DNA of 64,000 bases from Adineta vaga. Lineage: Eukaryota > Rotifera. Where the stretch lies: the NCBI GenBank assembly GCA_021613535.1, contig CP075495.1, positions 10,540,001-10,604,000 on the forward strand, read 5' to 3'. This document shows, in pieces, positions 35,404-47,400 of this stretch. The position numbers and the translations under genes were made by a program. The number at the start of each line of letters is the position of its first letter. The stretch's first letter is position 1. The notes below the pieces were generated by a model. The model was not told the origin of the DNA and did not search any database. It worked only from the letters and a program-made list of their open reading frames with translations.

Positions 35404-36411
35404 TTAGAAACCTGGCATGCCAGCATCATCACCACCACCACCACCAGTATTCATTTTTTCACGTGATTCAGTCCAAGCTTTAGCAATTGTTCGTTTCATT
35501 TCATCATCACCTGTTTCATACATATTCTTCATCATTTGCATCAATGAATCACCTGGATCTTTGCCTTCATCCATTTTTGGTAATGATCTATCGAAATAAT
35601 TTTGAAATTATTCAATTCAATCAACTTGCTTACTTTTCCGGTGCTTTCTTTTCATCCTGATAGATACATTCCCAAGTTTTAGAATCGGCTTTTGCTAACA
35701 TTACCAGGATCATATCTTTTTTTACCTGAGAATAAAGTTTCAAATTTAACATAGACAACAAATCATTCGTTCTAATTACTTTGTAAGATGATTGATCAGG
35801 TTTTATTTCATGTAATAGACGACCTCGTTTGAAAACATAATTGATATTTTTTAAACCATTAATTTCTAATAGAAAACCACTGAAACAAGAAAAAAACAGA
35901 GATCATTCATGAAATATTTCAATAATCTTTACCGTTCTTGAAATGAACAACGAATTTGTTCAGCTGGTAAATCACTTATACCATCCAAATTTTGAACATA
36001 AATTTTCACAAATTTATCCGATTGATCCCAAGCTAAAAAGAAAAAGAAAAAGAAAACTATTTTCTAATCCAAAGCAATCTTTATTACCATAAAGTGAGAT
36101 TTCTTTCGTATATGATCGAACTGTTGATGAAGATGAAACCGTTGTTGTTGCTGTTGTTGGCTTTTTTTCTGTTGATGATGATGCGTTTGTTTGTTCGTTT
36201 TTCTCTTTAAGTGTAATCAATTCAGTTTCAAATCGACGTTGTTGAATTTCGAGAGATTGCTTTACTCGTGAACGAGTAGCTTGACCAAGTAATTGTTTAA
36301 TCTCATTAATATCCGAAGTAATCTGAAATAATAATCACACATATGTAAATTCAAATACAATAATATTTAGTTATTATTTACCTCTTGCATTTGCTGTTCA
36401 AGATTCGTCAT
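35404..36411 (-). CDS. CACYBP: Calcyclin-binding protein / Siah-interacting protein (CacyBP/SIP)
   Basis: Six exons: 36411-36382, 36322-36088, 36032-35933, 35879-35780, 35725-35634, 35587-35404. N-terminal helical Siah-interacting region (INEIKQLLGQATRSRVKQSL), a Thr/Ser linker, a CS domain (VKIYVQNLDG ... CSFQERGFLLEINGLKNINYVFKRGRLLHEIKP ... KKDMILVMLAKADSKTWECI) and a C-terminal SGS domain (DPGDSLMQMMKNMYETGDDEMKRTIAKAWTESREK). This matches CacyBP/SIP, which links Siah-1/Skp1 in beta-catenin ubiquitination and binds S100A6. It ends with a Gly/Asp tail ...GMPGF. Initiation ATG is 58 bp after the stop codon of the Nudix gene on the same strand. Confidence 0.93.
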
Positions 36412-36469
36412 TCTCGTTGATAAATAGATCTATCTAGAATAAAATTCTCATGATTAAATTATTAAAATA
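36412..36469 (-). promoter_or_regulatory. 58-bp Nudix-CacyBP gap with TTATTCTAG acceptor
   Basis: Minus strand: an A/T stretch ends in TTTTATTCTAG at 36434, then AT, leaving a 22-nt leader before the CacyBP ATG. Too short for a conventional promoter; looks like the OVCA2-HSDL2 gap. Confidence 0.55.
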
Positions 36470-37036
36470 TTACAGTAATTTTTGTTCGAATGCTTCTTTA
36501 ATTACAGAAATGACTCGTCGATTCAACTGTCTATTCTTTCCAGTATGATCTTGAGCTATAGAAGTTTTATCTATATTTGCCCAAGATTTTTTTCCTCGAA
36601 ATTGTTTCAATGGAAACAATTTTATCGAAGTTGTTTCACGATATTCATCATTATCGGGTAATTCTGTCAAATTAAAGTTTTCAAATCGTGTACATATATC
36701 ATTCTCACATGCAGTTTTGTATATATAACAACGGAAGATTTCATCATGAAATTCCAAGTCAATATAGGGACAAGATGTCAAATAATCAAGATCACAGGAG
36801 AAAAGAGTACGGGTTTCTTCATGCAATTCTTCTTTCGCAGTTTTTTCTAAACGTTGTGGATCATCAATATCATATTTGAGAAAGCCACCACAACAATTAT
36901 AATTTTGTGTATAATCGTAAACTAAAAGTACGGACGAACGGTTTGTATCAACAATGAGTACACCTGATCCTGAATAATTCCCTTTATTAGATGATGCCAT
37001 CTGAAATAGAATTTCACTTCGAGTCTTTCTGCTCAT
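36470..37036 (-). CDS. Nudix-family hydrolase
   Basis: Single exon, 188 residues. The Nudix fold is recognised by VLIVDTNRSSVLLVYD followed by a glycine pair (CCGGFLKYD), then the helix AKEELHEETRTLF. The canonical box is Gx5Ex7REUxEExGU; here the metal-binding EExxEE core is kept, while Arg of REU is Lys and the loop before it is longer (DIDDPQRLEKT). It should cleave a nucleoside diphosphate linked to another moiety; the substrate cannot be inferred. An in-frame Met at residue 13 (MASSNKGNY) is an alternative start. The stop is 58 bp before CacyBP. Confidence 0.82.
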   Translation of the reverse strand: MSRKTRSEILFQMASSNKGNYSGSGVLIVDTNRSSVLLVYDYTQNYNCCGGFLKYDIDDPQRLEKTAKEELHEETRTLFSCDLDYLTSCPYIDLEFHDEIFRCYIYKTACENDICTRFENFNLTELPDNDEYRETTSIKLFPLKQFRGKKSWANIDKTSIAQDHTGKNRQLNRRVISVIKEAFEQKLL

Positions 37037-37248
37037 TTGAGGAAAACGACAACATCAAAATGAAAACTGTAAATACTTCCTTAAAAAATTAAAAAAACCT
37101 TATGAAATCTGAAATAAAAAACAACAAATAAATTCATTTCTTTACGAAGTAAAGAAAAAGTGATCTATATGATTATTGTACAAAAGATTCTTAATTAAAC
37201 ATATACAAAAAAAACAAAATTTATCCTAGTCTTTTCCTTTTCTTTCTT
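37037..37248 (-). promoter_or_regulatory. Gap before the Nudix gene with TTTATTTCAG acceptor
   Basis: 212 bp. Minus strand shows TTGTTTTTTATTTCAG ending at 37109 followed by AT, 71 nt before the Nudix ATG, and another AG (ATTTACAG) nearer the start. No separate gene fits here. Confidence 0.45.
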
Positions 37249-37958
37249 TCAATAGATATCCGGATTGTACGGAATTAACATATTCAATCGATATGGATCA
37301 CAATAACAACGAATTATTAATGTTGCTGGATTTGCGTCAGCACTAAAAGAAAATAATTATCAAAAGAATAATTTTTGCATACGAAAAACAACAAGACAAT
37401 AAACATACTCGCATATATTATTATAATGTTTTGGAATTACTACTGCAGGAGATTTCTTTGTCATCTCATCCGTGTGTTGTATATCATTATTCGTCGAAGC
37501 TGAATCTTCACAAATCATCATCTCATCTGTGTCAGCAATGTTGTCAGTGGCCGATGAACATCGATCTGTTTCCATTGATTTAAGTTTTTTTGTATTGCAA
37601 TTTGTTGAAATCTAAATGATAAAAAGAAACTTTTCTTAGATTTCGTTAGAATTGATTTCAAAAGAACACTACGTAATCAGCATTCATCATCATCATAATT
37701 CTTTTCAATATGTTGAAGTCTATTCGATGAATGAAGACAAATACGACAAGGAGTTTTCAAGCAAATGATGTGTTGTCACAACAGAATACGTGAAGAATGA
37801 GATAGAGAGAGAAAGACATTCCTTCCACTATAAAAAATAAATTTTCATACCTCATTGGTAATAGATGAAAATCGAACAGAGGGAGGATACACCTCATCAT
37901 CTGAAAGAAATTTTCGTTTGTTGTTAAGAAAAATTTCACTAGTGGCTGTTGTTGTCAT
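37249..37958 (-). CDS. Unrecognised small acidic protein, three exons
   Basis: Exons 37958-37851, 37611-37409, 37342-37249, all phase-consistent, giving about 134 residues. N terminus is basic/polar (FLNNKRKFLSDDEVYPPSVRF), the middle is acidic and Thr/Ser-rich (NIADTDEMMICEDSASTNND), and the C terminus is ordered and distinctive (ANPATLIIRCYCDPYRLNML, then IPYNPDIY). No signal peptide or membrane helix; two basic patches (NKRKF, TKKLK) could be nuclear signals. I do not recognise a family. It sits 73 bp behind DDX56 and ahead of the Nudix gene on the same strand, so it is likely co-transcribed with them. Confidence 0.7.
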
Positions 37959-38031
37959 GATTAAATCTGCTTAAAAAACTTCCTATCTAGAAATAACAAA
38001 AAAAAACAAGTTTGATAATTTTATTTTTTTC
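37959..38031 (-). promoter_or_regulatory. 73-bp DDX56-downstream gap with TTATTTCTAG acceptor
   Basis: Minus strand: after the DDX56 stop an AATAAA (about 38024) is followed by TTGTTTTTTTTGTTATTTCTAG ending at 37987 (T-rich tract with final CTAG), then AT and a 28-nt leader. Polyadenylation signal of the upstream gene followed by an acceptor for the next is the classic operon arrangement. Confidence 0.55.
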
Positions 38032-40077
38032 TCAAGTTTTTTTTCGTGCAATTTCTTTTTTCAAAGCAGAAACAGCATTTATTGAATTTGACAACGGATT
38101 ATTCCGTTTCATGCGTTTAACATTGCTATGCATCGTATCCATTTTTCTCTTATTATTCATTGATGTTTGTTGTGGTTGTTCGGAATTTGTTGATGACGTT
38201 TTTTTCAATGAACTTGGAATAAGATAATCTGGTACATGTTTTAAATGTTCTTTTACTTTGACAATATGTAATGCAGAATCATGTCGAAGTAATTGTAATT
38301 CTTTTTTATTATCATTAAAATAGGTTTTTAATTTTTTTGAATTGAATATTTCTGCTTTAATTTCTTTTAAACGTGCTTCACGTATTGATATACGAGTTAT
38401 AGCTCGTAAAGCATCTGAAACTCGGTAACGAAAACCATCAACTTGTTCAGATTTAAAACGATAAAGATGAAACATATCTTCACCATATTCATTTTCCAAT
38501 TCACTACGAACAACATCGAAATAGTAGACTTCTTTTTGTGATACTAACGAAAGTGCCAATCCTGAAATTAAAAAGAAAAGAAAAGAAGATAATCATAGTT
38601 ATAAACTATAGTTTATAAGCTATCCTCGAAAACTGACCTAATTTCTATCTACATCAAAATGCTATTCACTTACCTTTCTGATCGACACGTGCTGTTCGTC
38701 CAACTCGATGAACATATGCATCGAAATCCAATGGAAAATCAAAATTGATAATATTCGCTACTCGATAGAAATCAATTCCACGTGAAACACCATATTCTTT
38801 ATCTCCTTTTCGATTAATAACGTCTGTTTTCTTCTTTTTTTCTAAAAACAACAATAAATATAATCTTCATTGATGACAAAATAGTCGATCGGTCATACTT
38901 TTTTTCGATTCTTCTTCTGTTGCTGCTTGATCTTCTCCTTCCATGTCTTGTTGCTCTTCACCATCTTCGGCTGGTACAACATTAGGTGCATCTGTTGCAA
39001 TCATTAGATCATATAATCCATCATTCTGAGAAGAAAAAAGAGTAATGGGTCATACTTATAATGAAAACTTATCATGCAATTTCTTACATATTGTTGAACG
39101 ATATGTAAACGTGAATCCATTGGTAATTCACTATTTAATAAACAAGTTTTTATATGAAATTGTTCCATTAATAATTTCAATCGATATGCTTGTTCAACTG
39201 AATTCACAAATAGAATTGTTCTTCCTACCAACAATTGTAATTTAAATATTGTAATAATTAAAACAAATTTTTGATCTTGTTCACACTGAATATAATATTG
39301 TAATAATTGTTTATTATCCGGTAAAATACTTGAATAATCATCATTTTGATTAATTTTTACAGGATTATGAAGAAATAATTGTTTTAATTGAGTAACATCA
39401 TCATTCAATGTTGCTGATATAAGAAAACATTGATAAGATTTCGATTTTGATGGTAGATATTTCGATAATTTTTTCATATCATTAGCATAACCAAGTGAAT
39501 AGAGTATATCAGCTTCATCTAATATAAATAATTCTAATGTATTTAAATTTAATGGTGATGTATGATCTTTTAAATGTTCTAATAATTTTGTTGGTGTTGA
39601 TATGATTATCTCTGGTAGTGCATTACTATTGGATAATAAAGATTGTTTTTGAATTTGTGTCGATAAAGAATTCGATAAATCATAGAGATTGATTTCTCGA
39701 CGACAATAACTTGTTAATTTCATTAGAACAGAAGCAATCTGATGACATAATTCTTTAGTTGGTGAAAGAATTAATACTCGAACATTGAGATTTGTTGGTT
39801 GTTGTTTAGTTAATAGATGTTGAATAGCTGAGATAGCATAAACACCCGTTTTACCACTACCAGTACGAGCTTTGACAAGAAGATCTTTACCCGCTAATGC
39901 ATATGGAATCGTTTCAGCTTGAATAGGCGTAGGTGAAGGCCATTGTAAATCAGCAATAGATTTTAAAAGACGATTATCAAGACCAAAATCGTAGAATGAA
40001 CGAGTTACAATTTCTTCGCCGCCGTCTTCTTCTTCACCTTCATTGATTAGCTCGGGTTCTGCAAAACGAACAGACAT
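38032..40077 (-). CDS. DDX56: DEAD-box RNA helicase DDX56 (Dbp9 type)
   Basis: Four exons: 40077-39089, 39025-38899, 38841-38674, 38561-38032. Q-motif region [14 protein letters not shown] ... [10 protein letters not shown], motif I ARTGSGKT, Ia PTKEL, motif II LDEADIL, motif III SAT, and in exon 3 motif V region RGIDFYRV and motif [10 protein letters not shown]. The C-terminal part ([17 protein letters not shown], then [14 protein letters not shown]) matches the DDX56/NOH61-specific tail, ending in a basic nucleolar-type region. It functions in 60S ribosome assembly. An acidic Glu/Gln insertion (about residues 365-390) interrupts the second RecA domain, as a variable insert does in DDX56 homologues. 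A splice acceptor (CTTGTAG, then AT) lies 7 nt before the ATG. First gene of the minus-strand run. Confidence 0.94.
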
Positions 40078-41423
40078 CTGAAATCTACAAGAAAGAATTT
40101 GTTATTCTCAATTTAACTAGAAATTTCTCATCGAAATTATATGTTTTGTTCCGTAAAACTAAATATAATTTTCCAACTATTAGTCAACACATACAATTCA
40201 AGGAAGTTTCAAAATAATAAATAAGAGAACGAATGTACGTTTAGTTGATCTTACAACATCCAATCAACGATTACTGTTCATACCTATTGGAATGAATTGA
40301 TCCAATAAAAATTGTAACGTCTATTCAATACACTTTTTATATAATCACTTTATATCTTAATTTTCCTCTTGTTTATTTTGTTATATAAACATGATGTGTT
40401 TGTTTATTACTATTATCGGACAATAGTGACATCTATCGATCAATTTCTATATATGATTATGATCAACTAAGAGACATCGATGAAAATTATGTTTTTTGTA
40501 TCGTAATTCATAAAGATCATCTTCACTTAACTGCTATTAAAACATTGCGTGAGATTATAAATTCAAATGAATATAGTTTTCATGAAATTTTGTTTATTAA
40601 ACGTTATTTAACAAAAATAGATGCTCGATCTGTGTGAATCTTGTGTGAATCATTTTGTATAGAATGAATACTATTTATATGAAAGATCAGTGTGATATCA
40701 CCATGTGAATAGAAATGGATTTATAAGAAGAAAAAAAAAGGAAAACTTATCCTAAACAATTGTCGACAGTTATATGCTCTGGTCTGTTCTTTCTTTGCTT
40801 CTTTTTCTTTTCATCGTTCTAAAGCAAATACTTTACATTCATTATACTTACTTTTATTCTTAATAAAATCAACTGTAAAATGTCAATAATCATTACTAAA
40901 TATTTCTAAACTTTACTATTCGTATGTGTTCTGATGAAAATTTTGCTTATGGATTGTTCTTAATTATTTCTACATTCATTAAGGTAAGTATGGTACACAA
41001 AATTATATATATATATATATATGTATGCAATGCAATGCAATCCTATGTTATAAATAATCGCTGCATTCATTTTTGTCTATAAGCAATCGAGACTAGGGAC
41101 ATCTATGAACAATAAAAATTCTAAATAAAAAAGTCGTGTATTGACATTTAGAAATATACTCCATTGGAAAGTTAAAAGAACACCTAGTTTCATCAAATAA
41201 ATAAGTTAATGAATGATTGAAAATCTTTAGATTATCTCATTTTTATACCAATCAAAAAAAGTTACTTGAATCAGATGGCGTTGTTCTTTTTTGGTGAAAA
41301 AAAGTTTTGTTTTTACTGAAAATCTATCTCACAATATGTTACCCTAATTACTTTAATACAACTATTTTATAATATCATTTTTCAACGAAAATATCATTTG
41401 ATTTAGATGAAATGAAATGAAAT
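40078..41423. other. Divergent DDX56/RIC1 intergenic region
   Basis: 1.35 kb with no gene; bidirectional promoter region by position. Contains a TA run (41003-41022) followed by a short ATGCA-type tandem (41024-41042), and, 17 nt before the RIC1 ATG, an acceptor TTGATTTAG ending at 41406. Confidence 0.55.
41003..41042. repeat. TA run followed by TGCAA pentamer tandem
   Basis: About ten TA units, then about three TGCAA units; simple repeat in the DDX56/RIC1 promoter region. Confidence 0.75.
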
Positions 41424-44400
41424 ATGTATTTTCCAATCGGTTCCTTTCGAAATTTTTCATTACCTATAGAAGAACCATATGAGATTATATTTCTACGAAC
41501 TACACGTGATCGTCTTAAACTTGTTCTACTCACACCAACTATTATAAGTGTATGGTTGACCAAGGTAAAGAAAACTTCAGAATTCAACGTTTGTTTTTCA
41601 TTTCTAATAATTCCTATTTTAGCCAACAACATTAGTTGGTCTTGTTCGACGTTCAGAAAATTCCATTGCAGTACATGGTCAAAATGTTTATGCTGAATGG
41701 CGAAGTGATACTCAAAAATTAGCAGTTTCAACAAATAAAGGTTATATAATCTATTATAAAGTGGTAGTTGACAAACCAAAATCATCATTTTTCGGTTCGA
41801 ATAATGAAGAAGATCCATGGTAATACTGATTTTTCAATTAAATATTTTATCTTATTTTCATCTATTAGTGAATTTCTCATTCGCATTAATACTGAAGCAC
41901 AATTCACATTTCCTATGGTACGAATTAAATTAATTCAAGATAGTGCTTTACATATTGGTTCTCACATTCAAGGGTATATCTCAATAATCTCTAACAAAAA
42001 AAATTAATTTCTTCTATTGATTATTTAGACTTACAAGTCTTGGTCCAGATTTACTAGTTGCTGATAATACAGGATATTTGTATCGTATATCATGGGATGG
42101 ATCTATTCATCAAAATTTAACTATATCTTTGAATGCTATAACATATACAGTTTCGTTAAATTCTGATCGAGGTTTGTTTGTTAGTTTTATTTGATTCTTA
42201 ATCAATATGAATTTTCTTTTTTTAAGTTTATAAAATTCATCAAATTGAACGTTATGCAAAATGTATTGAATTTTCACCGTTATTGAATGGTATTGGAGTG
42301 ATATTTAATGATGGAACATCAGGTTTAATCATCTGTGAAACATCGAAATTTGAACCACAGGTATGGTAGAAATCTTTTATTTAAAATTAATAAATATGTC
42401 TCTTTTTTAGCAATGTCAATGTATTGTAATTCAACCAATAAATGACGAAAAAATCTGGAAAAATCATTGTTGTGTTGCATTAAATGCCATTTATCAATTA
42501 TTAGCATTCGGTTCAACAACGTTAGTATTGAATATTGATTTATGATCGAATCATTTCTATTCTTAATGTTTGATTTGTAGTGGGCAAGGTGCAGTTTATT
42601 ATATTGATGAATTAACAGCATCATTACAATTAGCATTTAAAATACAATTATCGGTAGAAAATTTTCCAGGTATCGGATGATTCTGTTCATTTTTTTTTAT
42701 AGAAGCAAATGCATATTTTGGTTTTCTTTAATAGATTTAATAGATAATTTGGGTGCATTACGTTCAATGAAATGGAGTCCAGATTATCGTGTTCTTTGTA
42801 CTCTTTGGGAGAATGGTGCATTTGCTGTATGGACTGTATTTGGTTTACTTCTTCATTGTTCTTATTCATCAGAACAATCATTGTAAGATTGCTATTAAGA
42901 TAGAGATATATTTAGTTTGCTCTATTTCAATAGAAATCCTATGCATTCATATGGTCTTTCTCGTGTTATTGTAAGTAGCAATCTTACTGAAAGAATCACT
43001 TCGATTTGATTGAATTGTTAGGAATGGGGTCCTGATGGATATACTCTATGGATTGCATCGGATAAGTCTACTCTAAATACACCAACAACGATGAATAATC
43101 AAATTGAAACATCCAAAGAAAACAACAGTCAATTAATATTATTAAGTTTTTTAAAATCAGCTGTGATTAATAATCCTCATTCGGTTCGTTTCGATAGATC
43201 GATAATTGTTTTTATATTTTCAAATCGTATCGAATCATTTTGATCTTCTAGGGAAGCATTGAACATTTATTATTACAATCAGAAGATAAAGTTTATTTAT
43301 ATCTAAGTGGTAATCAACAATCGAGCAATGGTAACAATAATGGTTTATCAGTATCCGTTGGTACTGATGTTGGTTGGCAAGTGATTCAATTACCACAATT
43401 ATATATTCATAATAATTGGCCAATCAAAGTAAGATACACTTTTAATTTCGCAATAATAGTATAATAAGACTAATTCTGTATGTTTAGTTTGCTTGTATTG
43501 ATAATACTGGTCAATATTTAGCAGTCGCTGGTCAACATGGCTTTGTACATTTTTCGTTATTTACACGAAAATGGAAATTGTTTGGCAATGCTGGTCAAGT
43601 AAGATCCTTAGACGTAAATTGATAAGGATGAACTATTAATATTATTCTATATAAGGAACGTGATATACGTGTTGTTGGTGGTTTATTATGGTGGGAAGAA
43701 TTTATTGTATGTGGATGTACATCAACAAGTGAAAATCGAGATGAAGTAAGAAAAAGACAAATTTTTATAAGAAAAACTATTTGAGAAAATAGCATATCTT
43801 TATGTAATCTATATATATGTATGTATATTTAGCATGTTCCGAGATATGAAGTAAGAGATAGAGATACAAACAAAATAATATGACTAATGAAAAGAAACAG
43901 AGATTCAGTTCATTATGCAAGCATGTACTTAAAGATATACTATTGAGCTATTTTTTGTCTTTTTGTTTCTTTAACTAATATTTTTGCATGTCTGTTTTAT
44001 GCTATTATTTGGGATATTGTGACTATCACTTAAACAGAGAAAGAATTGAGCAACTATTTAATCTAATCATTTATAATTTACTAAAAACAAATTAGATATA
44101 TCTATATTATTCATCAAAATTTAGATTCGTCTCTATTCACGGGTAACCAATTTGGATAATCAATTTTCGTATGTTACTCGTTTACAATCGCCCATTATAT
44201 GTTTAAATATATATGATGATACATTAATTGTATTTTCGTAAGCAAACTAGATCAAGTGTCTTCGATCGAAAAATGAAATGAGAATATTTTTCTTCTATTT
44301 AGATATGATTTACATATTATGCTGTATGCTTTGGAACGAAGGGAAGGTAAACCAGGTGAGTAGAAAATACGTGAAGTAATAGAATTATCTATCTCGAAAA

Positions 44401-47400
44401 AGGATTTTGACTATTCTCTTTTGACAAAATTCTTTATTAAAATCATGATGAATTTTACAAAGTGAATTGCATATGAATATATCTTTTTTTTGCTTTTAAT
44501 GTTTAATTAAGTTCCTACAGCATCTATGATCAAATTACATGAAATATCTGTTGAATCTTATGTTCCACATGCTGTTTTTGTTCCATTTATTGGTTTAACA
44601 TCTCTACGAACCGATTCAGGTATCTATCGATGATTGTATTTCTACATCAAATCCATCCTTCTCTTTGTATTCAAATCTAAAACAGGTTTACCACTATCAA
44701 ATACTTCTTCATCCAATGATAATACTCCTCAAAGTATTCTTCTAAATGTTTGTGGTCGTCTTCTTCTTCTACAACAAGAACGAGGTGGTTCATCCTTAGT
44801 TTTACAAAAAACATCAAAAAAGAATACATCACAATCGGTGACCTTCTTACCACCAGTGATGATTGCTGCCTGGGTTGAATGTATTTGGACAATTTCGCAT
44901 CAAAATTCAACAAATCCATATCTATCGAATGCTCTATGGTTATGTTGTGGACTACATGGAATGAAAGTTTGGCTGCCATTATATCGTAAACTAGATGAAC
45001 CAATTTTTCAATCGCATCGAATTATGTTAACATTTGGTTTAACGATCTATCCATTAGGTACGAAACAGATGAAGGAAAATATTGAATATTAGAATTTTTC
45101 TGAATGATTCTATTTTTTGTTACAGCTGTTGTAGTAGAGGAAGCAGTTATTCTTGGTGCTATGTCGGAATTGGAAAATTTTAATTCAAATACATTTTGCT
45201 CAATTACAAAAACCGTAAGTGTTTTCTTTAAATTTATTTAATTACAATATAGAAAATCCCATTATTTAGACTCAAGTCTTTCTTAATCATGTCTTTCAAG
45301 AATTAATTCGAAAAAAGTATTATTAATTCTTAATTTCCTGTTTTTTTTTTGTAAAATCCATTTAAAAATATTTATAGCCTCGATTTCGATGCACTACAAA
45401 TTGCTCAAACATGCAAAAGTATTCCACATTTTTCTCATGTACTTGAATTACTTTTACATAAAGTACTAGAAGAAGAAGCAACTAGTACACAACCAATTCC
45501 AGGTAAATAAGAGTGATAAGACAATATGTTCTTTTCCATTGTTGATTTTATTAATTCTATTAGATCCACTTTTACCACGTGTAACTGATTTCATCAAATT
45601 ATTTCCTCAATTTCTGCGTATTATATCACATTGTGCACGAAAAACTGAAGTAGCTCTATGGCCATGTTTGTTTTCTACGCCAATTATTGGTGATCCAAAG
45701 AAACTCTTTCAAGTAAAGTTTAATTCATGATTTTCTTTTTTCAATTAATTTTTTTGTCTTATTTAGCAATGTTTAACGGATAATAATTTAGAAACAGCAG
45801 CATCCTATTTGATTATAATACAAAATTTAGAGAAAAGTGAAGTTAGTCAACAGGTACAAATGATAATGTTAGTTGTGATTGAAATCTTTCTGAAATCTTT
45901 TCAATTTAGTTCGCACAAGTTTTACTTGAACATTCATTAGAAAATGCCAAATGGGAATTAGCAACAGATATTCTTCGATTTATTCGTTCAATAGGTAATA
46001 ATTGCATTTTGAATGAAATGTGAAATATCAATAATTCATTTTTTTTATGTCTCAGATCCACAAGATTTGAATAATGATGAGTACATTCGTACATTAAATA
46101 CGCGATATGCTCCATCGAAAACGACTAAACGTGTTTCAAATACACTAAGTCATAAATCTCCATTATCACCTCATCGAGACACATTAAAATTTACCTATGT
46201 TCCAAATATACGACAGCGAACAGCAAGCGTTGCTAATGCTACAGGTAATCCATCCGCAATAATGACAATTCCTGAAGCACCACCATTACCATCATCGTTA
46301 ACACCTATAAAAGCAAAAGCATCATGGCCAGCAGCAACAGCTGTTTTAAATCATTCTCCAGTTAATGCGACAACATCAAATAATCCATCAGAATCATTAA
46401 ATACATCACTAAATGAAACTCGAGGGAGAAAAGCAAGCTCATCCGATAGTAAATCACCAAGAAAAGATAGTGAATCACAACAACAACACTCATTTGATTC
46501 ATCAGATATAACATTGATTCAGGCACCAATTACTTCATCAATTAATTTTATTCAACGAACTTTAAATCAACATGCTTTACAAGCAATTGCTAAAGGTCGC
46601 CTAAGACATATAGGTTATATGGCAGCGAATATTGCTGATTTTGATCTACTTAATTGGCTTAAAACTCATAAGTACGATAAATTTGTTTCTTTTTTTTTAA
46701 TCTTGAATATCAATTGAATAAATTAGACATGAATCTGCATTGATTATTTCAAACTATCCTGAATCACTCAAAACACTTCATATGGAATTTGATTGGCCAT
46801 TTCCAGTTTTTCTTTCGCCCAATGTTTATTTCAATCCATTATATCGTTTGTTGATTATACTTATTTGAAATCTAACTAACTTATTTTCTCTTCAGGAGAT
46901 AAAGATTCTACAACATCAAGTACAGACAATAATGGACATCATTCGGATTCAGGTCTTGGACCAAATGATCGCAATGGCGAACATGGTATTATTATTATTG
47001 AATTCGAATAAAATAGATCAATAACTATTCACTATTATTATTTCAGATGAAAAATATTCTGCTCAAGTATCTCGAGCAACATCTAAAGATGAAATGAATG
47101 TCAATTTAACACCCAAGAAACAAAAAGATTTTTGTAAGCATCTATGTCTAACTTAAAACTCGTTCGATTATTTTCGTGTTCTAGTGGATACATTAAGTTT
47201 AACATCTGAAGCGAGTTCCATGCCAGTGGATAATGAATTCGATGATCTTGTTCAAAATCGTGATATTGAAAGTCTGACTCAAGAATTAGCCAATCGTGGT
47301 CCACCATTATGTGAAAAGCAAATAAAGTAAAACCAGGAAGAGGAAAGCGTCTTTCTAAACTATGTCTTCTTCTAGATATCTTTATGATATATTTTTAACG

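Noticed and set aside
44677-45003. Antisense 108-codon frame inside RIC1
   Set aside because: Mirror of a conserved RIC1 exon; the plus strand matches RIC1 clearly.
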